Source: Paenibacillus albicereus (GTDB taxonomy: Bacteria; Bacillota; Bacilli; Paenibacillales; Paenibacillaceae). From it: a DNA stretch of 64,000 nucleotides. Where the stretch lies: positions 1,884,001 through 1,948,000 of the forward strand of contig NZ_CP051428.1 of assembly GCF_012676905.1 (NCBI RefSeq), in the 5' to 3' direction. Shown here piece after piece: positions 52,767-60,247 of this stretch (position 1 is the stretch's first letter; each line of letters starts with the position of its first letter). A program made the translations under genes and the position numbers. The notes beneath the pieces were generated by a model. The model was not told where the DNA came from and made no database searches. It saw nothing but the letters and a program-made list of their open reading frames with translations.

Positions 52767-53276
52767 ATGGAATGGTGGTATGCGGGCTGCGCGGCGCTGC
52801 TGTGCCTGTCGGCGGCTGCGGCCGCGTGGCAGGCGAGGGCGCTGATGCGGCGGCTGGCCGAGACGGCGGCGGAGCTGGAGAAAGCGGCGGCGCGGACGCT
52901 CGGCGAAACGGCGGAGCTGGCCCGCGAGCTGCGCGGAGCGGCCGGCAGAGCGGAGCAGGCGGCCGCCGAGGCCGGCCGGCAGCTCGGCAAGCTGGCTCCG
53001 CTGGCGGATGCGGCCGGTTCGCTGCAGGCAGCGGCGGACGCGGCCGGCTCGGCCGCGCGGCGGATCGCCGAGCAGGCCGCCGGCACCGCGGAAGCGGCGG
53101 CCGAGCGAGCCCGCTTGGCCGCAAGCAAGTACCGCCCCCGGCTTGAGGAAGCGATCGCCATCGCCGACGCCGCGCTCGAGGGCTGGATGTACGTGCGCTC
53201 GGCGGCCTCCCGTCTTCGATCGCCTGCATGTTCCGACGGGCAACAAGGGAACCCTACTCACGAAAGGAGAGATTGA
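52767..53276 (+). CDS. Ala-rich coiled-coil membrane-anchored protein, YtxG/DUF948-like
   Basis: 169 residues: an N-terminal membrane helix (about 4-22) then a long Ala/Glu/Arg-rich helix (about 25-130), consistent with a coiled coil. The layout and its place directly before a YtxH protein match the YtxG (DUF948) general-stress proteins of Bacillus, although the sequence is strongly Ala-biased. GGGGAGG precedes the ATG. Two bases separate it from the next gene. Function in cell-envelope stress is an inference from the family. Confidence 0.7.
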   Translation: MEWWYAGCAALLCLSAAAAAWQARALMRRLAETAAELEKAAARTLGETAELARELRGAAGRAEQAAAEAGRQLGKLAPLADAAGSLQAAADAAGSAARRIAEQAAGTAEAAAERARLAASKYRPRLEEAIAIADAALEGWMYVRSAASRLRSPACSDGQQGNPTHERRD

Positions 53277-53278
53277 AC

Positions 53279-53737
53279 ATGGTCAAATGGCAAACGAAGA
53301 AACGCGGCGGGGGCTTCCTGCTCGGAGCTCTGGCCGGGGGCATCATCGGCTCGGTCACGGCGCTCCTGTTCGCGCCGAAGTCCGGCAGCGAGCTGCGCAG
53401 CGATATCGGCGATCGCGCCACGCGCGCGGCAGACAAAGCGGGCGAGATCGGCTCGCGGATCGGCAGCTCGGCGGCCGAGGCGGCCCGGCATACGGCGGAC
53501 AGCGCGGCTGTGCTGAAAGAAAAAGCGATTCACACGGCCGACCAGCTCGCTTCCGGCATCAAGTTCTGGGAGCGCAAGACGGAGGAGCCGATCGTATCGA
53601 TCGCCTCGGTGAATTCGACGTCCGTGATCGAAGCGGCGGATACGATCGGGGAGCGGAGCGTTTCCCTGCAGCCGGAGGATATCCTGGACGAGGAAGAAGC
53701 GTCCGCCTTTCTGACGGACGAGGACAACAAGGCGTAA
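53279..53737 (+). CDS. YtxH-domain membrane-anchored protein
   Basis: 152 residues. The YtxH signature is clear: GGGFLLGALAGGIIGSVTALLFAPKSGSELR (partly quoted: FAPKSG near 34-39), one membrane segment, then an amphipathic helix and an acidic C-terminus ending EASAFLTDEDNKA. AAAGGAGAG precedes ATG 53279; the frame is open upstream inside the previous gene. Together with the upstream gene it looks like a ytxG-ytxH stress operon. Confidence 0.88.
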   Translation: MVKWQTKKRGGGFLLGALAGGIIGSVTALLFAPKSGSELRSDIGDRATRAADKAGEIGSRIGSSAAEAARHTADSAAVLKEKAIHTADQLASGIKFWERKTEEPIVSIASVNSTSVIEAADTIGERSVSLQPEDILDEEEASAFLTDEDNKA

Positions 53738-53744
53738 GACGGCA

Positions 53745-53777
53745 GCGGAGCCGCGCATCGGCAGCCTGCGGCTCCGC
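53745..53777 (+). terminator. Hairpin after the ytxGH-like genes
   Basis: GCGGAGCCGC (53745-53754) pairs exactly with GCGGCTCCGC (53768-53777). No T run follows; it lies between convergent genes. Confidence 0.6.
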
Positions 53778-53810
53778 CTGACCCAACGCCGGGCCAAGAG
53801 AGAGGCCGAG

Positions 53811-54740
53811 CTAATCCGTTCGGCTGACGTAGCGGGAGGGCGGCGCGCCGTGCGCGCGGCGGAATACCCGCTGAAAATAGGACACCTCCCCATAGCCGAG
53901 ATAATCGGCTATTTCTTCTATCGTCAGGAGCGATTCCGACAGCATGTAGACGGCCGTCCGCATGCGCTGGGCATGCACGTACTCGCTGATCGTCTGTCCG
54001 GTACCCCGGCGGAACAGCGTGGCGGCATAGTTGGGCGTGCGTCCGATGCAGCGCCCCAGGTCTTCTTTGGTGATCTTCTCGCGGTACTTGTCTTGAATAT
54101 AGGCTTTCATCCGCTCCAGGTGGCGGGCCGCGACGGGAGCCGGCTGGCCGGCTCGGGCTTCGCGGCTCCAAAGCGCGGCGATCTCGAGCGCGATCCCTTC
54201 GCCGCGTACCCGGTAGCCCGGCTCGCGGTCGCTGTCTTCCTCGAGCAAGGTCCGCAGCCGTCCCATCATCCAGTCGAGCCTCTGCGTGCGCAGCGAGGCT
54301 CCTTCCTCGGGCAGGCGCAGCTCCCGCATGGACGGGCTGCCCGCTTCGAGCCCCAGCACGAACAGCTCCTGCATGCGCCCGCTTCCCGCGTGCAGCGTAG
54401 GACGCGAGCCCGGCGGCGCGTAAGCGACGTCGCCTCGCTTCAGCTCCAGCTCGGTCCCGTCCGGCTCCATGCGCAGGATGAGGCTGCCGTAGGCCATCAG
54501 CAGCAGCAGTCCCATGCCGGAGCCGGCTTGCGTCGGTTTGCCGGAGCTTGCGTGCGGCGGTTTGCCGGAGCTTGCGTGCAGCGGTTTGCCGGAACTTGCG
54601 TGCAGCGTTTTGCCGGAGCTTGCGTGCAGCGTTTTGCCGGAGCTTGCCTGCGGCGGCATGCCGGAGCTAGCGTGCAGCGGTATGCCTTCGAGCTTTCCCT
54701 GCAGCCTCCTGATGGTCCACTCCACCCCTGTCATCTCCAT
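53811..54740 (-). CDS. AraC-family regulator with repeat insertion in the sensor domain
   Basis: 309 residues. The C-terminal AraC domain is complete (about 205-305, ITKEDLGRCIGRTPNYAATLFRR, then YLGYGEVSYFQRVFRRAHG). The N-terminal part is a cupin-like ligand domain (LKRGDVAYAPPGSRPTLHAG near 100). Between strands, residues 21-76 are seven copies of an 8-residue unit (core HASSGKP). The ribosome site is weak, so ATG 54740 is tentative (ATG 54734 is possible). Divergent from pyruvate kinase, with repeated ACTATAG sites between them. Confidence 0.85.
   Translation of the reverse strand: MEMTGVEWTIRRLQGKLEGIPLHASSGMPPQASSGKTLHASSGKTLHASSGKPLHASSGKPPHASSGKPTQAGSGMGLLLLMAYGSLILRMEPDGTELELKRGDVAYAPPGSRPTLHAGSGRMQELFVLGLEAGSPSMRELRLPEEGASLRTQRLDWMMGRLRTLLEEDSDREPGYRVRGEGIALEIAALWSREARAGQPAPVAARHLERMKAYIQDKYREKITKEDLGRCIGRTPNYAATLFRRGTGQTISEYVHAQRMRTAVYMLSESLLTIEEIADYLGYGEVSYFQRVFRRAHGAPPSRYVSRTD
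54513..54680 (-). repeat. Seven tandem 24-bp repeats inside the AraC gene
   Basis: The 24-bp unit codes for eight residues (HASSGKPL and variants), 168 bp in total, in frame. The end units are the most diverged. Confidence 0.93.
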
Positions 54741-54758
54741 TCCAGCATCTGAAATCGT

Positions 54759-54817
54759 ACTATAGGTTTTTTATTATACTATAGCATGTCGAATCCTGGC
54801 GAAGGGAGAGGTACAAT
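54759..54817. promoter_or_regulatory. Divergent control region of the AraC gene and pyruvate kinase
   Basis: ACTATAG occurs at 54759-54765 and 54778-54784. TATAAT on the minus strand (54778-54773) could serve the AraC gene, and TACAAT (54812-54817) the pyruvate kinase gene. The -35 boxes are weak, as expected for activated promoters. Confidence 0.5.
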
Positions 54818-54846
54818 AGGAGCAGAAGAATGAGGAGGCTGTATCT

Positions 54847-56268
54847 GTGACGTTACGCAAAACGAAAATTGTCTGTACGCTCGGCCCTGCGAGCGAATCG
54901 CCGGAAGTGCTCGTGCAATTGATCGAGGCCGGCATGAACGTGGCGCGCATCAACATGGCGCACGGAGAGCTGGAGGATCATGCCGGGCGCATCCGCGCCG
55001 TGCGGGAGGCTTGCCGCGTATCGGGCGCTGTCGTTCCAGTGCTCATGGACATCAAAGGTCCCGAGGTCCGCATTGGCAAGCTGAAGGAGCCTTACGTGAC
55101 GCTCGTGCCAGGCGGAGAGCTGACGCTCACGACCGTGGAGCTCGAAGGCGACGCCTCGCGCATCTCCGTCAACTACGCCGGACTGCCGGATGATGTATCC
55201 GAGGGCAGCACGATCCTGATCGACGACGGCCTCATCGAGCTGTCGGTGCTGGAATCGGGCGGCACGGACATCCGCTGCCGCATCATCAGCGGCGGCGCGC
55301 TCAAGCCGCGCAAGGGCGTCAACCTGCCCGGCGTGCGCACCCGCCTGCCCGGCGTGACGGAGCGCGACGTGAAGCATATCGGTTTCGGCATCCGGGAGCA
55401 GGTCGACATCATCGCCGCCTCGTTCGTCCGCAAGGCCGAGGATATCATGGAGATTCGCCAGATTCTGGAGGAGCAGGGCGCGGGCCACATCCAGATCATC
55501 TCCAAGATCGAGAACGACGAGGGCGTCGAGAATCTCGACGCGATCATCGAGGTGTCGGACGGCATCATGGTCGCGCGCGGCGATCTCGGCGTGGAGATTC
55601 CGGTCGAGGACGTGCCGGCGCTTCAGGAAGAGATGATCCATAAATGTAACCTGGCCGGCAAGCCGGTCATCGTCGCGACCCATATGCTGGAGTCGATGCA
55701 GGTCAATCCGCGTCCGACGCGCGCCGAGGTGAGCGACGTCGCCAACGCCGTCATCCAGGGCACGGACTGCATCATGCTGTCCGGCGAGACGGCCGCAGGC
55801 AAGTATCCGGTGGAGTCGGTGCGCCGCATGGCCTCCATCGCCGCCAAGACCGAATCGCTGGCGGATCACCGCGTGCAGTTCCGCACGCGCCAAGTGCTGC
55901 ATGCGACGACGACGACCGAGGTCATCAGCCAGGCGGCGGTCGGGTCTTCCCTCGACCTCGACGCCAAGGCGATCCTGACGCCGACGGAGTCGGGCTTCAC
56001 GGCCCGCATGGTGTCCAAATATCGGCCGAAGGCGCCGATCATCGCGATTACGCCGGAGCCGACGACGATCGCCAAGCTGTGCCTGCTGCGTGGCGTCATT
56101 CCGGTGCTCGGCGAGCGCGCGGAGTCGACCGACGCGATGTTCGAGTCGGCTGTCGACGGCGGACGCCAGACCGGCCTGCTGCAGGACGGCGACTTCGTCG
56201 TCATCTCCAGCGGCGTTCCGGTCGGCAAGGCCGGCGCGACGAACCTGATTAAGATCATGCAAGTGTAA
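54847..56268 (+). CDS. pyk: Pyruvate kinase, short form with altered K+ site
   Basis: 473 residues with GTG start behind GAGGAGG. The catalytic core is intact: ARxN (Arg34), IISKIENDEG (Lys), MVARGDLGVEIP, and THMLESM, PRPTRAE. It converts phosphoenolpyruvate and ADP to pyruvate and ATP. It lacks the extra C-terminal domain of the main Bacillus-type Pyk (about 585 residues), so it may be a second paralogue. The usual NFSHG is N36-M-A-H-G and the usual DTKGPEIRT is D68-I-K-G-P-E-V-R-I, so two K+ ligands are changed (see findings). A terminator follows. Regulation may involve the divergent AraC protein. Confidence 0.95.
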   Translation: MTLRKTKIVCTLGPASESPEVLVQLIEAGMNVARINMAHGELEDHAGRIRAVREACRVSGAVVPVLMDIKGPEVRIGKLKEPYVTLVPGGELTLTTVELEGDASRISVNYAGLPDDVSEGSTILIDDGLIELSVLESGGTDIRCRIISGGALKPRKGVNLPGVRTRLPGVTERDVKHIGFGIREQVDIIAASFVRKAEDIMEIRQILEEQGAGHIQIISKIENDEGVENLDAIIEVSDGIMVARGDLGVEIPVEDVPALQEEMIHKCNLAGKPVIVATHMLESMQVNPRPTRAEVSDVANAVIQGTDCIMLSGETAAGKYPVESVRRMASIAAKTESLADHRVQFRTRQVLHATTTTEVISQAAVGSSLDLDAKAILTPTESGFTARMVSKYRPKAPIIAITPEPTTIAKLCLLRGVIPVLGERAESTDAMFESAVDGGRQTGLLQDGDFVVISSGVPVGKAGATNLIKIMQV

Positions 56269-56307
56269 GACGCTCGGATTGCTTTTTGCAGCGAGTTAAT
56301 GGAAAGC

Positions 56308-56361
56308 CCCTCTCGATCGATGCGAGCCGTTTCGGCTAGCAGATGTCGAGAGGGTTTTTTT
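56308..56361 (+). terminator. Rho-independent terminator after pyruvate kinase
   Basis: CCCTCTCGA (56308-56316) pairs exactly with TCGAGAGGG (56346-56354), with an inner AGCC/GGCT stem, then seven T bases. Confidence 0.92.
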
Positions 56362-56406
56362 CGTTGCAGACTAGCGACTGCTTCGCCGAGCTGAACCGCT
56401 GTGGAC

Positions 56407-56649
56407 GAACAGGCCGCTGCTCGAGCCGAGCCTTCCTGGGCGAACAGGCCGCTGCGGGAGCCGAGCCTTTCTGAGCGAACAGGCCGCTGTGCGAGCCGAG
56501 CCTTTCTGGCTGAACAGGCCGCTGTGCGAGCCGAGCCTTCCTGGCCGAACAGTTCGCTGCGGGAGCCGAGCTTTTCTGGACGAACAGGCCGCTGTGCGAG
56601 CCGAGCTTTTCTGGCCGAACAGGCCGCAGTGCGAGCCGAGCCTTTCTCC
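56407..56649 (+). repeat. 35-bp tandem array, seven copies
   Basis: Units start with GAACAGGCC or GAACAGTTC at 56407, 56442, 56477, 56512, 56547, 56582 and 56617, exactly 35 bases apart, and share GAGCCGAGC(C/T)TT. It starts 46 bases after the terminator of pyruvate kinase. No gene is supported in 56269-57732. Confidence 0.94.
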
Positions 56650-56657
56650 GATTCCAC

Positions 56658-56713
56658 TGGAAGCCGGATGCCTGGATTGCCCAACCTCCTATTCGGAGGG
56701 CATCCGTCTTCCA
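56658..56713 (-). repeat. Nested stem-loop element, copy 2 (minus strand)
   Basis: Arms 56658-56672 and 56699-56713 pair over 15 positions with one mismatch. The inner hairpin CCTCC-TATTC-GGAGG sits at 56685-56699. The minus-strand left flank AGCGGCAGCGGT matches copy 1. Confidence 0.75.
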
Positions 56714-56904
56714 AGAGGACCGCTGCCGCTTCTCCGAAAGGCATCGGCTCGCTCCGCTTCTTTCGTCCCGTCGCCTCCGAATCCCCCCTTTTTTTGAGGG
56801 AGAGGAACATCTTCCTATACCTAGAAGATGGCAGATTCCTCGACAACAGAAGTACATATTGACGGAGTCGTGACTACCGTCGCAAGTTCGAAGCCAGTTG
56901 AACC

Positions 56905-57356
56905 GTCCGAACGAAGGGGTCGGGACCACCTTCATGAGCGAGAAGCTGGCCGCCCCGTCCGAACGAAGGGGTCGGGACCGCCTTCATGAGCGTGAAGCTG
57001 GCCACTCCGTCCGAACGAAGGGGTCGGGACTACCTTCAAGAGCGCGAAGCTGGCCGATCCGTCCGAACGAAGGGGTCGGGACCACCTTCAAGAGCGCGAA
57101 ACTGGCCGCTCCGTCCGAACGAAGGGGTCGGGACCACCTTCAAGAGCGCGAAGCTGGCCGTTCCGTCCGAACGAAGGGGTCGGGACTACCTTCATGAGCG
57201 CGAAGCTGGCCAATCCGTCCGAACGAAGGGGTCGGGACCGCCTTCATGAGCGTGAAGCTGGCCGCTCCGTCCGAACGAAGGGGTCGGGACTGCCTTCATG
57301 AGCGTGAAGCTGGCCGCTCTGTCCGAACGAAGGGGTCGGGACGACCTTCATGAGCG
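56905..57356 (+). repeat. 52-bp tandem array, nine copies
   Basis: The core GTCCGAACGAAGGGGTCGG starts at 56905, 56957, 57009, 57061, 57113, 57165, 57217, 57269 and 57321, exactly 52 bases apart. Some units carry a small CTTCA-TGAGCG-TGAAG hairpin. Confidence 0.96.
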
Positions 57357-57459
57357 TTTTATATGCAAGGTTATGGAGCGACGGGAGCGAGCGCGAGCTT
57401 TTAATGAAACGGGGAGCGTAGCGGACGGGGAACTCGTGGAGAAGCGACAGCGGTTCCCT

Positions 57460-57514
57460 TGGAGGCTGGATTTCTTCCACTTTGGAACATAAAATCAAAG
57501 AAATCTGGGCTCCA
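57460..57514 (+). repeat. Nested stem-loop element, copy 3
   Basis: Arms 57460-57474 and 57500-57514 pair with one mismatch and two G-U pairs. The inner hairpin is TTCCA-CTT-TGGAA (57475-57487), where copy 1 has TTCCG-TTT-CGGAA: a compensatory change. Confidence 0.78.
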
Positions 57515-57533
57515 GGGAGATCGGAACGAGTCC

Positions 57534-57705
57534 CCGCTCCGCGAAGCGGAGCAGGTTTCATCGTTGCTCCCCGCTCCGCGAAGCGGCAGCAAGTTTCATC
57601 GTTGCTCCCCGCTCCGCGAAGCGGCAGCAGGTTTGATCGTTGTTTTCCGCTCCGCGAAGCGGCAACAGGTTTCCTCGTCCATTCCGCTCCGAGAAGCGGC
57701 AATAG
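57534..57705 (+). repeat. 37/38-bp tandem array, five copies
   Basis: CCGCTCCGCGAAGCGG (stem CCGCT/AGCGG) starts at 57534, 57571, 57609, 57647 and 57684. It lies just past the stop of the minus-strand AraC gene. Confidence 0.94.
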
Positions 57706-57732
57706 GCTAAGCCTTCATCCTCATCCGCGGAC

Positions 57733-58599
57733 TTATTCCAGACCCTGCCGGTAAGCCGTAGGCGACAGGCCGAAGCTGCGGCGGAAATGGCGGGAGAAAT
57801 AGAGCGGGTCGCTGTACCCGCACGAAGCCGCCACCTGCTCGATCGTCAGGTCGGTGGCGAGCAGATCCTTGGCCTGGCTCATCCGCAGCTGTCCCAGATA
57901 CTGCATCGGCGAAAGGCCAGTGAACGCGCGGAACAGCTTGGACAGATGCGTGCGGTGGTAGCCGAGGCGCCGCGCCAGGTCCTGAATGGACACCGGCTCG
58001 GCATAATGCGTCTGCAGCCAGCGCACCGCCTGATCGATCTGGCGCATCGCCGCGTCCGATGAGCGGGCAGGGGGCCGCACGCGCTCCGGCTGAAGCCGCG
58101 CCAGCTCGCACAGCAGCAGCCGCAGCCAGCCGCCCGCCTCCAGATCGGACAACGCCGCGCTGCTGCCGCCCGCCAGCGCCTCGCGCAGCCGGCTGTACAG
58201 CAGGGCCGCCTCGCCGCAGCCTCGTCCGGCCACCACGGGGCTCGACGGGTCCAGTCCGGCGGCCGCCAGCAGAGGCAGAACGGCATAGCCGCGGAAGGCG
58301 ACCCATTGATACGTCCAAGGCTCGTTCCCGTCGGCCTCATAAAAGAACAGCTCGCCCGGGAAGATGACGAACGTATCGCCCGCTTGCAGGCGGTACTCCG
58401 TATTTTTCCAGCGGAAGCATCCGTGTCCGCTCGTAATCGTGTGGATCAGCGCGTAGTCGTGGATGCCGGGTCCGGTGCGATGTCCTGGCAAAGGGCTGCC
58501 TTGGCCGCTGAACAGCACGGACAGCTCGCCCGCCGATGCTGCGCTCGGATTGTCCCACACCTGAAAGGAATAGTGGTCGGGCATAATGGTCGTCTCCAT
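57733..58599 (-). CDS. AraC-family regulator with cupin sensor domain
   Basis: 288 residues. The N-terminal cupin (about 25-150, LQAGDTFVIFPGELFFYEAD) and the C-terminal AraC DNA-binding domain (about 185-285, EPVSIQDLARRLGYHRTHLSKLFRAFTG, then CGYSDPLYFSRHFRRSFG) are both complete. AGGAGGGG precedes ATG 58599. It is divergent from a GH4 glycosidase gene, an arrangement like the MsmR/RafR-type activators of alpha-galactoside genes, so it probably activates that gene. Confidence 0.93.
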   Translation of the reverse strand: METTIMPDHYSFQVWDNPSAASAGELSVLFSGQGSPLPGHRTGPGIHDYALIHTITSGHGCFRWKNTEYRLQAGDTFVIFPGELFFYEADGNEPWTYQWVAFRGYAVLPLLAAAGLDPSSPVVAGRGCGEAALLYSRLREALAGGSSAALSDLEAGGWLRLLLCELARLQPERVRPPARSSDAAMRQIDQAVRWLQTHYAEPVSIQDLARRLGYHRTHLSKLFRAFTGLSPMQYLGQLRMSQAKDLLATDLTIEQVAASCGYSDPLYFSRHFRRSFGLSPTAYRQGLE

Positions 58600-58867
58600 G
58601 GCTTCCCCTCCTGCTTCGGCCAAGCGGCCGGGTTTCTTCTACAGTAGCGAAAAGGAAGACATCTGTCCATGCCGATCCTTCTTCCAGCCCTATCCACGGC
58701 ATCGGCGGTTCCGTATGATCGAAGGGAGGCGCAAGGCGTCAACGGCCGAACGGAATGCGCTCTCAATCGGCGTGGATCAGAGGCGGGAAAAACGGATTCC
58801 AGGCGGCTCGCAAGAAGCCGGAGCAAGGCCGATGCAAGACAATCATGAAGGTCAGGGAGGCTGGATC

Positions 58868-60172
58868 ATGAAAGCGAAGATTACGTTTTTAGGCGCGGGC
58901 AGCACGGTGTTCGTCCGCAACGTGCTGGGCGACGCGATGCTGACGCCGGCGCTGCAGGAGTTCGAGCTGGCGCTGTTCGATATCGACAAGCAGCGGGTGA
59001 AGGAGTCGGAGCAGCTGCTCCGCGCGATCAAGCGGACGAGCGGCAGCCGCTGCGACATCAAGGTGTACGCGGACCGGAAGGAAGCGCTTCGCGGCGCGAA
59101 GTACGTCATCAACGCCATTCAAGTCGGCGGATACGAGCCCTGCACGGTGACCGACTTCGAGATTCCGAAGAAATACGGTCTGCGCCAGACGATCGCCGAT
59201 ACGATCGGCATCGGCGGCCTTTTCCGCAGCCTGCGGACGATTCCGGTGCTGGACGGCTTCGCCGCCGATATCCGCGAGGTGTGTCCGGACGCGCTCTTTC
59301 TCAACTATACGAATCCGATGGCCGTCCTGACGAACTACATGAATACGTACGGCGGCGTGCGGACGGTCGGGCTCTGCCATAGCGTGCAGGTATGCGTGCC
59401 GCATCTGTTCCGGGACCTCGGCCTCGATCCGGCCGGCGTCCATACGCGCATCGCCGGCATCAACCATATGGCCTGGCTGCTGGAGGCGACCCGGGACGGA
59501 GAGGATCTGTATCCGGAGATCAAGCGCCGCGCGGCCGAGAAGCAGAAGGAGAAGCACCACGACATGGTCCGCTACGAGCTGATGCTGAAATTCGGGCATT
59601 ATGTGACCGAATCGTCGGAGCACAATGCGGAATACCATCCCTACTTCATCAAGAGCCGCTACCCCGAGCTCGTCGAAAAGCTCAACATCCCGCTCGACGA
59701 ATACCCGCGCCGCTGCGTGGAGCAGATCGCGAACTGGAACCGCCAGCGCGACGAGCTGCTCGGAAGCGCCGGGCTCGAGCACGAGCGCTCGCATGAATAC
59801 GCCTCCTACATCATGGAGGCGATCGAGACGGACGTGCCGTTCAAGATCGGCGGCAACGTCATGAACACGCACGGCCTCATCCCGAACCTGCCGCGGGAAG
59901 CATGCGTCGAGGTGCCTTGCCTCGTCGACCGCGGCGGCATCCAGCCGCTGCAGGTCGAGGCGCTTCCGCCGCAGCTCGCCGCGCTCAACCGGACGAACAT
60001 CAATACGCAGCTGCTGACGCTCGAGGCGGCCGTCACCCGCAAGCGCGAGCATATCTACCATGCGGCACTGCTTGACCCGCATACGTCGGCGGAGCTGTCG
60101 ATGGACGACATCGTCTCGCTGTGCGATGATCTGATCGAGGCGCATGGAGAGTGGCTGCCGGAGTACCGCTGA
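58868..60172 (+). CDS. melA: Family 4 glycosidase (alpha-galactosidase/alpha-glucosidase type)
   Basis: 434 residues. The Rossmann motif FLGAGSTVF (about 6-14), GLCHS with the metal Cys (about 173-177) and GINHMAW with the metal His (about 199-205) define GH4 enzymes, which need NAD+ and Mn2+ and cleave by an oxidation-elimination route. The closest type is MelA-like. AGGGAGG precedes ATG 58868; the frame is open upstream without a ribosome site. Probably cytoplasmic. Alpha-galactosidase versus alpha-glucosidase or glucuronidase cannot be decided from the motifs seen. Confidence 0.88.
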   Translation: MKAKITFLGAGSTVFVRNVLGDAMLTPALQEFELALFDIDKQRVKESEQLLRAIKRTSGSRCDIKVYADRKEALRGAKYVINAIQVGGYEPCTVTDFEIPKKYGLRQTIADTIGIGGLFRSLRTIPVLDGFAADIREVCPDALFLNYTNPMAVLTNYMNTYGGVRTVGLCHSVQVCVPHLFRDLGLDPAGVHTRIAGINHMAWLLEATRDGEDLYPEIKRRAAEKQKEKHHDMVRYELMLKFGHYVTESSEHNAEYHPYFIKSRYPELVEKLNIPLDEYPRRCVEQIANWNRQRDELLGSAGLEHERSHEYASYIMEAIETDVPFKIGGNVMNTHGLIPNLPREACVEVPCLVDRGGIQPLQVEALPPQLAALNRTNINTQLLTLEAAVTRKREHIYHAALLDPHTSAELSMDDIVSLCDDLIEAHGEWLPEYR

Positions 60173-60247
60173 GCCCGCGAGTCCAACTTCCGTTCACATA
60201 GGCGGGGTAGACTTTGGGCATCCGCGCGATAAAAGGAGAATGTCATC

